A stretch of DNA of 64,000 bases from Euborellia annulipes. Its lineage: Eukaryota > Arthropoda > Insecta > Dermaptera > Anisolabididae. Position numbers and translations under genes: made by a program. Where the stretch lies: contig JAKCPI010005554.1 in NCBI GenBank assembly GCA_023213315.1, positions 248,001-312,000 on the forward strand. Reading direction: 5' to 3'. Position 1 is the stretch's first letter. Every line of letters starts with the position of its first letter. The notes below the pieces were generated by a model. That model did not search any database. It was not told the origin of the DNA and saw only the letters and a list, made by a program, of their open reading frames with translations. Below are positions 55,469 through 64,000 of this stretch, piece by piece.

Positions 55469-55590
55469 TTGTTAAAAGGAGTCTGTTTTATTTATTATTT
55501 ATTTTAAATAGAGGCTACCTATCTGGCTGCTGTCCTCCATATCACACTAATTGACATCTCACAGCCACATTCCATCAACGTGGCATTTAT

Positions 55591-56599
55591 GTTTGTTCTG
55601 AAAGCAACATCATTTTGAAATTTATAAAACTATTTTAACTGAAAAAATAAATTTTGTGTGACAAGTCATCTTTCCATTAGAAAAATAAAAAACACCATGC
55701 CAAATATTTAGTTATTAAGTCCAAATGACCGATTATTTACATTTTAAAATGAATAAAACACTTAAATATGATGTTTTTAAAGTTTTTGGTAAGTTACTAT
55801 AACGTCTTGGAAATTTTTAAGGGCGAAGTGCCTGGGGCCAATAACTGTGTCTAAAATCATAAGGAGATATAGTGATTGGCCCTCCGGGTTAATTACTGTA
55901 TATATAGAAAAAAAGACACCTAACAGTTATTGGCCCGGGGGCTTGATTGCTTTGTTGAGCTTGCAGAAATTAACTAGAAAATAGATAAAAATGCTTAAGG
56001 GGGCCCACCACTGTATCCTTTACCTAGTAAAATAAAAATGTTTACAAAAAACGTGTAGCTGAACAATTCATTTTACTTGGAAGTCGTTTATAAATTAATA
56101 ATTTCATTTCTATAATATCTACAAAATACAAATTTGTGTTTTGTGAATCTAATTCTATATTTTTAATATAAATAAATAAATGCTTTTTACATTTATTTCC
56201 TCGAATTGGAAAACAAATAAAAATTTTATATTATTTAGAAATTAAAAAAAATATTAACATTCATCAAATAATGAAACATTTGTTGAATTTTAATTATAAA
56301 TAAATGTTCCGTAATTAATTGCTTTGTTTTTTTTTTTTTTTTTTTTTTTTTTCAAATATCACAAAAGAGACGAAAAATTAGCCCTCGTCTCGGAGTTTTT
56401 ATAATTATACAATAATATCTGTACAATTTATATAGCATATCATTTATTCACGAGGTTCACGAGAAGGGTTCATGGTCAAACTTATCTTATATACAGGAGA
56501 TTTCATGCAAAATTGTGGGAGTTTTTTTTTCTAATATATAACAAAATAGGATGGCAGCCAGTAAGAAATCCAAATAAAGGCTTTTATGAGCAGAAACTC
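55591..56599. other. AT-rich stretch, no gene seen
   Basis: Nothing recognised. A 27-nt T run at about 56326-56352. Confidence 0.5.
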
Positions 56600-56757
56600 A
56601 AAGAGCCGCAGTTACTTCACCAAAATTTCATTTGAATTTTTATTATTACCTATATTAGACCTAAAAATATTAATAAAAAATTAAAAAAATGTTACTAAAA
56701 ATTTTCATTTAATATCTACACCACCCACCGTGTTTTGGTGAAGTAACTGCGGCTTTA
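56600..56757. mobile_element. Small MITE with 24-bp TIRs
   Basis: GCCGCAGTTACTTCACCAAAA at left (56605 on) and its reverse complement ending near 56754. 150 bp, AT-rich interior. TSD not resolved. Confidence 0.7.
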
Positions 56758-57349
56758 ATTAAAAAAAAAAATTAATTTTTCTACCAAAATTTAAAAATTG
56801 CAATGCGTTAACTACACTGAAAAAACCGACCTTGTAAAATTAAAGTGGAATCCCTTTAAAAATTTTCAACAAACCTTCCCATAAAATTAACAAATTTTCC
56901 TTTTATTTTTACAAGAAATCGCCTCAAGTTCTATATGACAAACTCATACCGTAAAAATGAAAAAATTTCCTTTTATTTTTACAGGAAATTTCATCGAGTT
57001 CAAATTCAAAAAGAAATCCTGTAAAATTGACAAGGTTTCCTTTAAATTTGACAGTAAAAACCTTTAAATTCTTATTTTACCTGAGAAAAAGGCAACTCCC
57101 TCCATACCTACCTACCTACCCATTGCTTACCTCTAACTCAAAGCTCGTCATTCTCTCTTAGCAGACAGTATGACTAGGTTGAGGCTACATTTCTTTTCCA
57201 GATTCATTCTTTGAATATTTGAAATCCGAGTTGATATCTTCTATCATATATACTTTTTTAATTTTGAAAAATATTTGTACTTTTTTTTTTTTATTCACGG
57301 CACGTCTAACAAAATTTTCTTTGTGTCCTGTTTTTTTCTTACATATTAT

Positions 57350-57958
57350 GGCAAAAAACCAAGGTACGTCTACAAAATATAATATTATTTTCTTTTAATA
57401 TATTATTTATAATAAATTTTGTGCTTGACTTGCAGAACTTCAATGAAGAGTATTTAAAATTATATCACATGCTAATCGAGTGGGATTTAGAAGATGTTTC
57501 ATATATTAAAAGGTAAATACAGTATAATGTTATAAAACAAAAGGTGAAATGTTTCAAAATATTATCTAGTGTTTATACAAATTATTTTTTTTTTAATAAA
57601 AAACTTTTGCATATGTTTTAGGCTTTCGGCCATTGACTTTAGTGGAAAAAAGGTTCTTTGAGATAAAATTCCTTATTTTCAAGTGACAAAAGAACCGAAT
57701 ACAATAAAGTGGCCTTAGCCCAAAAGGGATTCTGGCTCTCTCGTTAACAGGTAGGCGACTGAGATGAGGCAAGAAGTTAAAAATTTAGAATATAAACAAA
57801 TTTTGGTGGAATTAAAAACCAACTTTTTTTCAGAATACAACACAAAATCTAAGATTCAGCATCTACAATTGAACAATTCATCCTATGGTTCTGAAAATGC
57901 CATTCCAATTGTTTTTTCCATAGTATCTAAAAATAAATACATATCTGTGATATTTTAA
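57350..57958 (+). pseudogene. Exon-like remnants inside the TIR element
   Basis: ATGGCAAAAAACCAAG|GTACG (57349 on) looks like a start exon. TTGACTTGCAG|AACTTC at 57436 opens an exon coding NFNEEYLKLYHMLIEWDLED and ending TTAAAAG|GTAAAT at about 57511. TGTTTTAG|GCTTTCG near 57622 continues in frame as LSAIDFSGKKVL before a stop. The W-x-L-E pattern recalls the start of a SAM-like helical domain often found in transposon-borne genes, but the match is short. A last frame of 64 codons spans 57764-57958. Exons 1 and 2 do not join in frame and there is an early stop, so it is likely dead. No function assigned. Confidence 0.4.
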
Positions 57959-58216
57959 TGTTTCAAAAATTATTAATAGGCCTATTTATAAAATAAGACA
58001 TCTTGATAATTCATTTCAAAAGTATTTATTTATATAATTTTGGTGTACATTACAACTGAGTTGTAATTTTTTTATATTTAATTTAACTCGTAGAATAAAA
58101 AAACATTTTTTTTATGTTATAATTTTATAAATTTGATTTTTTTCACATAATTTCCTTTAAACAAAGAATCCTTTTAAAATTATAAGAAATCCTGTCAAAT
58201 TGTTTTAACTTTAATT

Positions 58217-58460
58217 TATTTCAATCTGCCACAGCTCGTCGGAACACAGGATTTTAGCGTGTTGATTAATTAAAAAAAATTTTTAATTATTTTTTAAATA
58301 TATGTTTGATTTTTCTCAGGTCATTCGTAAAACAATAATGCATACCTTTGACCTGAGAAAAATTAAAAATATATTTAAAAATAATTAAAAAATCTCTTAA
58401 ATTAATCAACACGCCAAAAACCTGTGTTCCGACGAGTGTAGCTGTAGCAGATTGAAATAA
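58217..58460. repeat. Inverted repeat nested in the TIR element
   Basis: Left arm TTTCAATCTGCCACAGC, CTCGTCGGAACACAGG, GCGTGTTGATTAATT, TTTCTCAGGTCA; the right arm mirrors these, ending near 58460. Arms about 105 bp, spacer about 28 bp. No hammerhead core. Confidence 0.75.
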
Positions 58461-58485
58461 ATTCAAGTTAAAATTAAATAAAAAA

Positions 58486-58810
58486 TCATTTTAAAATTAC
58501 AAGAAATCCAGTAAATTTAGTTTTAACAAAATATCCTTTAAAAATTACGGGAAATCCTGTCAATTTCGTTTCAACAATTTTTCCTTTAAAATTTACGGTA
58601 AATACTGTCAACTCCGTTTTAACAAAATTTCCTTTTAAATTTACAGGAAATCCTGTCAATTTCGTTTCAACAATTTTTCCTTTAAAATTTACCTGAAATA
58701 CTGTCAACTTCGTTTTAACAAAATTTCCTTTTAAATTTAAAGGAAATCTTGTTAGTTTTTTTCAACAGGAAAACCTTTTGAAATTATAAGATGCACCTTC
58801 AATTTCGTTT
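58486..58810. repeat. 48-bp tandem array
   Basis: Units start with GTTT(T/C)AACA at 58520, 58568, 58616, 58664, 58712, then less clear near 58755 and 58807; alternate units are more alike (two-unit periodicity). As 48 is divisible by three, the minus strand stays open as a 16-residue peptide repeat (NFKGKIVETKLTGFPV), likely a by-product. Confidence 0.8.
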
Positions 58811-58921
58811 TAACAAGGTATCCCATTGAATTGACGAGAAACCTCATTGACGCATTTTCATTACGGTTTCGGAATGAATTGAAGGGATTTCCATTGAATT
58901 TACAAGGTTTTTTTTTCAGTG

Positions 58922-60478
58922 TAAAGTTAGGAATATATTTAACTCGCCAGAGGGAGTTGCCAACCCTCAAACATATTTCAAACTTGGAGATTAGAAAATA
59001 TTCAAATAATCATCTTCAACACCTTGCCAAATATCCTAGAAATACAATCCTGACTGATATAAAATGAATAACAACAACAAAAAGCGATAGATTGAAGATT
59101 GTTTCTGTTATTTTTATTCGTGAAGTTAGGATGCTGGTGCCAGTCTTGAGTTTCTAATATCACCACTTTGGTAAATCTTACACAGAACTTTTGGCTCGGG
59201 CTAATTTAACAGAGGCTTTGGCTAAAAATTCAACATATATACATATACATATACTCGAAGGCTGAGTTATGCAATTGAAAGCAAAATGGCTACCTCTGAT
59301 ACCAGCGGCCCTAACCTTTAACATATTGTAAAATATATCACATCTCATCATTTTATTGTTAAAAGAAGTTGAATGAAAATAAAAATAACAAATATATATA
59401 CTTCTTTTTTAAATAAAATGATGAGATGTCGTAGATTTTACTATAAGAATAAAACTGAAGAGGTTTTCTGCACTACAAAAAAAAGCCAATTAACAGAAAG
59501 CAACCGGCCCTTAGAGTTGTTTTTTCTAACCATAAGAGTTGACTACTAGATGGATACTTTTGACTGATACAGATAGTACAACGAAGAATCGAAAGTCCTT
59601 TGATGAGTCTTCTTCTCCTTTGAGAAATATTTATAATCATTTTTTTTAGCATAAGCTATGCACAATTTAATTTCATTACATAAAAATATAATAACTATAT
59701 GAATTTTTTTTTTTACTTTCCACTATTTTTTTTTTTTTTTAATTTTTTCCTCTCAATAAATTGTTATCCCGGATTTTTTTATGATAATATATTATTAAAT
59801 TAATTGCATTCTAAAATCTAGTAGAGCCTAAAGTTTCCAATTATTTAAATCTTAATAATTAAAAGTGAATTATGGATATATTAATATAATGTCTATTTGT
59901 TATTCAAAATAAAATACAATGCTATTGGTCAAATAATGTTTTTAATTTTGAATTTATGCATCTCATTTATGTCAGTTAATTAATTTTTTGTTCATAAAAC
60001 CGTGGAGTGGTACGCTGGAGGGATACTTTGTTTAACTTAATGATTGATTGCATTATTTATTTGTATAGAATTATTAATTTAAATTGAGTCCGAATTTGTT
60101 CATGCTTTTTATTATTCAAAATAAAGCATTTTTTCGATATTGTTATTATTACTTTAATGATATGGGATTTTGAGATTTCGGATCAGTGGTTATTATATTA
60201 TTAAATTCCATTCCATTAGGGTTGGGTCGAAAATAGTGAATTTTTTTTTCAAATCTCTAGAGTGCGTTAAAATTGCTTCCAAATAATAAGAAGGAAATCG
60301 AAGTGTACAATTGTGACGTCTTCAGTTTTAAGATGATTCAAAATAAAAATAAAAAATTTACCGAAATCATTATTTAAAGAAAGATTTACTATTCAACTAA
60401 TTTAGAGTTGGTTGTTTGCAAATTTTTTATACCCTAAATGGGTATAAAATTTACGCTTAATTAATCATTGATTTAAAT
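58922..60478. other. AT-rich stretch, no gene seen
   Basis: No exon or element ends recognised; ATGATGAGATGT words recur near 59346 and 59418 in inverted form. Confidence 0.5.
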
Positions 60479-60715
60479 TTTTACTTTCTCTTATATATAT
60501 TAATAAAGTACTGAATTCATGTCAAAAATTCGATGTTGAAATTTTGATAAAAATACACGTTTTATGGTCCCCAAAAAAGTGGGCCCGCAAAATGGTCTGT
60601 CTGTTTTTGAACGAACAAAGAAAGAGGTTGAAATTTGATATTTAAGTTAGGTACTCCGCTGGTAACAACTTTTTGAACAAAATTGGCTAAAGAGTACTGA
60701 CCATTTAGTTTTTCC
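60479..60715 (+). mobile_element. Family A copy, decayed and 3'-truncated
   Basis: TTTTACTTTCTCTTATATAT, AAAAATTCGATGTTGAAATT, CCAAAAAAGTGGGCCCGC and AAGAGGTTGAAATTTGATAT in order, then loss of similarity. Confidence 0.68.
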
Positions 60716-62289
60716 AATTTCAAATTATTTTTATTTTACCTCCATTCAATAGCTTTAATCAGAATGTATTTTAATTTCAACTCAAAATGAATTCAAGAAA
60801 GTTTTTCAAATTTGGAAAGTAACAATAAAAAAAGCATGGTTTCTAAGAAACTTTTTTTGGCTCAAAATCTTTATCCAATATATTGTAAAAAGAATTGATA
60901 AAAGAGTCAATTGTTTATAAAATTGAATTGAAATGATAGAATAAAATCTCTCAACACATTCATTTTAGACAGATAGTATTAGAAACATCTAGTAGCTATA
61001 TAAAATAAAAGCAGTAAATACTAAAGAGAATATTTAAATATATAAATAAATAATCTTTTATAAGTAACATTTTTTATTTCTCTTTATATCAAAATAAAGG
61101 AAAACGAGTTATATTTAACAAAATTCATAAACCGTAAAAAAGTATAAATGAAAAAGTTATTAATAATTTAATAAACATTTTTTACGAACTTTTTAAATAT
61201 CTAACAAAATTACTCTATAAATTAATTTGATCATTATAACTATTGGACTTTTTTTTTTACTTAATTTCATATGAGAAGATAAGAAATCTTGTGTCCTAAA
61301 TATATTGATAACCGCAAACGGTTTGGACTTAAATTACAAAACTGCCTTTTTCCAATAAATTTTGAAATTGAGTTAGAGGTCGCGTCCTACAAGTTCTGTA
61401 GCGGGAAATTTGAACTTATTTTCTTTCTAAACTGTATATTTAAAATAAAAAACATAGTGTGAAGTATGTGATTGGTTGCAAAACTTTCTTTATTCATTGG
61501 GTGTTCGGTTTCAAAACTTTTTTTAACCTGGTGTCATCATATTTAATTCAGTTGAATTGGTTCCAAAACAGACTTTATCCAATTAATGCTTAGCATTGGA
61601 TATATTTGTATTCTTATAATACTCGTAATAATAATAAAATTATAAAAAATGTTTTTATAATTAATCGAATTTTTTTTCCTTTTTATAATAATTACTTTCT
61701 CTTATTTTTTAGTGTTAAAGTTTTTTTATTTTACTGTATCTCTCCCTGAACAAACTTCAAAACTCTCCTTCTCCTAAGTAAATAAATATTTTCTCGTGGT
61801 CGATTGCAAAACTGCCTATGTATTAATATAAAGTTGAGCTGCAAAACTCTCCTTATCTAACACATTTTAATCAATATTTTATTTAAATATATACTTATTT
61901 ACCAAAAAATGTACTTGCTGAATAAGGTTAGTTTTGCATCTCATCTTCACAATGGTTTGAAGATATCAAATTGAAAACGTTCCAATACTAGATCTTCATC
62001 TATATTAGAAATTAATTAAATTTTTTTTTAAGCTTTAATCAATAATTTTTTTATTTTTTATTATGGATTATTAGCTTATTCAAGCAAACCTCTAATTGAT
62101 CATGTTTGTATTTTTGTTTTGTTATATTTAAAATATTTGTTAGAAAATAAATCGATTGAATGATGATGAAGGTGTTATATAGTCCCTCCGCACAAGCCAT
62201 TTCTCTTCTATAAAATTAAATAAAATCTTCCTTTGTGTTCGATTGATTTTAAATAATAACTGTATTATAAAATTTTCTTTCGGTTATGA
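60716..62289. other. AT-rich stretch with a scattered CAAAACT motif
   Basis: Between 61335 and 61860 a motif like TTGCAAAACTSYCTTTAT appears about seven times at irregular spacing. No gene seen. Confidence 0.45.
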
Positions 62290-62541
62290 GAAGCAAGACC
62301 AATAGTTTGCATAGATCCCTTACCGATTATTTATTTGAGAGCACATTTCCAAGCTGCCTCAGGCGATCACCTCAACTCCAAAGCTGATTGTATGGGCCCC
62401 CTGTGGTTTGCACACCCTGTGGATGATACACCCTCGTTGAGGACCCTCGGATATCAAATGGACCGGCTGTTAGTAAAAACACCCCTCTGCTACTTGATGT
62501 TATTGTTATTGGAGCAGAAACTACCTGCCTTCAAAAAATAA
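62290..62541 (+). other. Unassigned GC-richer open frame
   Basis: An 83-codon open stretch, GC-richer than its surroundings (AHFQAASGDHLNSKADCMG, FAHPVDDTPSLRTLGYQMD). A possible acceptor TTTGCATAG at 62306-62314 would keep it in phase with the Drgx exon, but the peptide does not resemble the expected pre-homeodomain or homeodomain sequence and the donor (GTTAGTAAAA) is weak. It may be a fragment of an old element or an unrelated exon. Confidence 0.25.
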
Positions 62542-62725
62542 TTCACTGCTTTTTTTTCATCCTAATCTTAGACGAAATATTTCTGATTTGAACTTCATTT
62601 ATGTTGAATTTTTTCCGACTAATTAGATAGAAAAGTTTCCAAACATTCTTGTCACTTATACGAATTCATTTTTTTTTTTTACTAATAAAAAGAATTTAGT
62701 TCTTAGATATTTCGCTGTTCAACTG

Positions 62726-63096
62726 ATTTTACTTTCTCTTATCTATGTATATATGTAATAATATATATATAGAGAGAAAGTATTGGATTCGATGTCGAGA
62801 TTTTGATGGAGTATTTTAAAAGCATTAAAAAATAATTGATTTATCAACTTTAATCAAAATCGTTTAAGCGAATTTTGAGAAAATTAAAAAAAAATAAAAT
62901 TGAAAAAGTACTTCAATAAAGTACTAGTATTTCTTTGACCAAATTTGTTCAAATCTTCGTGTTACGTCAAATTTCATCCTACTTGCTCTTTTCGTTTTTG
63001 AGATATTTTGTTCACAGACACAGACAGAGCATTTACAGGAACCACTTTTTTTTTATGTATATTAACATATATATGTATATACGTAAGAGAAAATAA
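62726..63096. mobile_element. Two family A pieces fused head to head
   Basis: A plus-strand head (62726-62811: start hairpin, then TCGATGTCGAGATTTTGATGGA) joins at about 62812 a minus-strand piece (GCATTAAAAAATAATTGATTT, GAATTTTGAGAAAATT, AAAGTACTAGTATTT, start hairpin remnant TACGTAAGAGAAAATAA ending 63096). A rearranged or fold-back copy. Confidence 0.65.
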
Positions 63097-63810
63097 CATT
63101 GCGATTTTCTTACCAAATTTAGAATTTACGCAAATTTTTATTCAAAGGTTCCAATCAGTAAATCTATTTACTGTATTTGTATAAGAATATGTTTATTATA
63201 TATTTTATATTTAATAAATATTAAAAAAAAAAATATTAATATTGATTTTATATAATTTTTTTTATGATTTTTATTTAATATTAAAATATTTTTATTTTAA
63301 TTAATTTTTCATGTCATATGATTTATTTAATTATTGATATATTATTATTTTTTAAGAGGCCTTTATTTTTTAGTTGAAATTTTAAAACAAACGTTCATCT
63401 AAAAAAAGAAAAATTTACAAAGTTGTACACCGTGCTTGTCACACCAGATTTTTTTTTATTAAGTTTATTAAAAAAACTAAGATATTTGAATATTTTTCAA
63501 ACTTCATTGAATCAAACGCTATACCGGCTAGATAAAAAATAATTAAGTTTTAGACTATTTATTTAGCTTAAATTAAAAAAAAAAAAATTATTGTCGGAGG
63601 TGTCACATGACATCCCTGTATATATATCTAGTAAAATAAATTAATAAATTAGGCAAAGTAGATCTTGGAGTAAGGAAGAAAAGAGCCAACGTTGCTGCAA
63701 TCGCTCTTTTCTTTCTTACTACAAGATCAGAATTTTTTAGTCTCCCAAGAGCATATTTTCAAAAAACTCCCGAAATATTACCAGTGTCTAATAAAGTTTT
63801 TTATATTCTA
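63097..63810. other. AT-rich stretch with a half terminal palindrome
   Basis: 63418-63452 holds AAAGTTGTACACCGTGCTTG and TCACACCAGATTTTTT, one arm of the family A terminal palindrome. Nothing else recognised. Confidence 0.5.
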
Positions 63811-64000
63811 CTTTTTTCCGCGGTGTGGACCTGTCCTTTCCCTCTATCTCTCCCCTATCATGTGTTTTTCCACCGGTAAGGATAGAACAGGTCGGCCCTT
63901 GATACGGTCTGACGCCTGTTGAAAATATAGAAGAGACTGACATACAAAAAGCAGAACTGTCTGTCCCGGCTCGGGTAGCTCGTGGTCGCCATCCACGTAC
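63811..64000 (-). mobile_element. SINE-B copy running off the window end
   Basis: Begins at TTTTTTCCGCGGTGTGGAC and carries GATAGAACAGGTCGGCCC, CGGTCTGACGCCTGTTG and GGTAGCTCGTGGTCGCCATC. The 5' 40 bp or so of the SINE lies beyond 64000. The 76-codon frame here is repeat read-through. Confidence 0.8.

Larger units (their letters stand above)
55170..55576 (+). mobile_element. Hammerhead fold-back element (FB8) with 14-bp TSD
   Basis: Perfect TSD AACGTGGCATTTAT at 55156-55169 and 55577-55590. Outer arms AATGTGATATGGAGGACAGC ... AGTCTGTTTTATT are inverted. The left arm contains three tandem 64-bp units, each with a minus-strand ribozyme core; the right arm has one plus-strand core. The tail ends CTCACAGCCACATTCCATC. 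407 bp, no ORF. Confidence 0.88.
56815..58921. mobile_element. TIR element with internal 48-bp repeats and gene-like pieces
   Basis: Ends CACTGAAAAAACC ... CTTGTAAAATT and, reversed, CACTGAAAAAAAAACCTTG; flanked by TA on both sides. Near both ends it has repeats of the type TTTCCTTTTAAATTTACAGG; at 58520-58760 they are tandem with a 48-bp period. The interior (57350-57960) has exon-like pieces. An inverted repeat sits at 58217-58460. Superfamily not assigned. Confidence 0.72.

Noticed and set aside
58486..58707. 73-residue repeat protein on the minus strand
   Set aside because: Arises because the tandem period (48 bp) is a multiple of three; composition is that of the AT-rich repeat.
62290..62541. 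Drgx second exon
   Set aside because: A possible acceptor keeps phase with the 49983 exon, but the peptide does not look like the conserved region before or in the homeodomain and the donor is weak. Listed only as an unassigned frame.

Overview
Eukaryotic nuclear DNA, AT-rich (well over two thirds A+T by eye), with no complete protein-coding gene. It has introns, poly-A/poly-T runs, microsatellites, SINEs and layers of nested DNA transposons, and no prokaryotic gene density. The one recognisable host gene and the repeat style suggest an animal, most likely an arthropod; a crustacean is a guess that the sequence alone cannot prove.

Host gene. At 49.57-50.07 kb on the + strand lies what reads as the 5' end of Drgx, a paired-class (PRD-type) homeobox gene: a GC-rich leader exon ending at a GTGAGG donor, a 319-bp intron, then an exon starting the protein with MFCYHCPP and ending in phase 1 at GTAAGT. 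The homeodomain exons are not visible downstream, so the next intron probably runs past the window. A weaker first-exon candidate lies at 29.1-29.3 kb, and CpG-richer islands at 7.3-7.7 and 31.9-32.2 kb may be promoters or leader exons.

Mobile DNA fills most of the rest. (1) Family A, about 0.6-1 kb, has a hairpin at each end and about 17 copies or fragments. (2) SINE-B, a GC-rich SINE of about 240 bp on the minus strand, has 16-bp target-site duplications (TSDs). Three tRNA-derived SINE types also occur. (3) Many hAT-type elements have 8-bp TSDs, including a Russian-doll nest at 37.5-40.7 kb. (4) A decayed piggyBac lies at 46.4-47.8 kb with TTAA ends. (5) A 2.1-kb terminal-inverted-repeat (TIR) element at 56.8-58.9 kb has internal 48-bp repeats. 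(6) A set of short fold-back elements carries, in each arm, the conserved core of a type I hammerhead ribozyme (CTGANGA, stem II, GAAAC, GTY). Several have TSDs of 13-14 bp and share an ACAGCCAC tail.

The fold-backs are the most interesting system here. They resemble the hammerhead-bearing terminal repeats of Penelope-like retroelements, but are only 0.2-0.6 kb long, carry ribozymes pointing outward from both arms, and have no visible reverse transcriptase. One has a 64-bp tandem triplication of the ribozyme; another has a ribozyme split by a SINE. All function claims are inference from sequence pattern.
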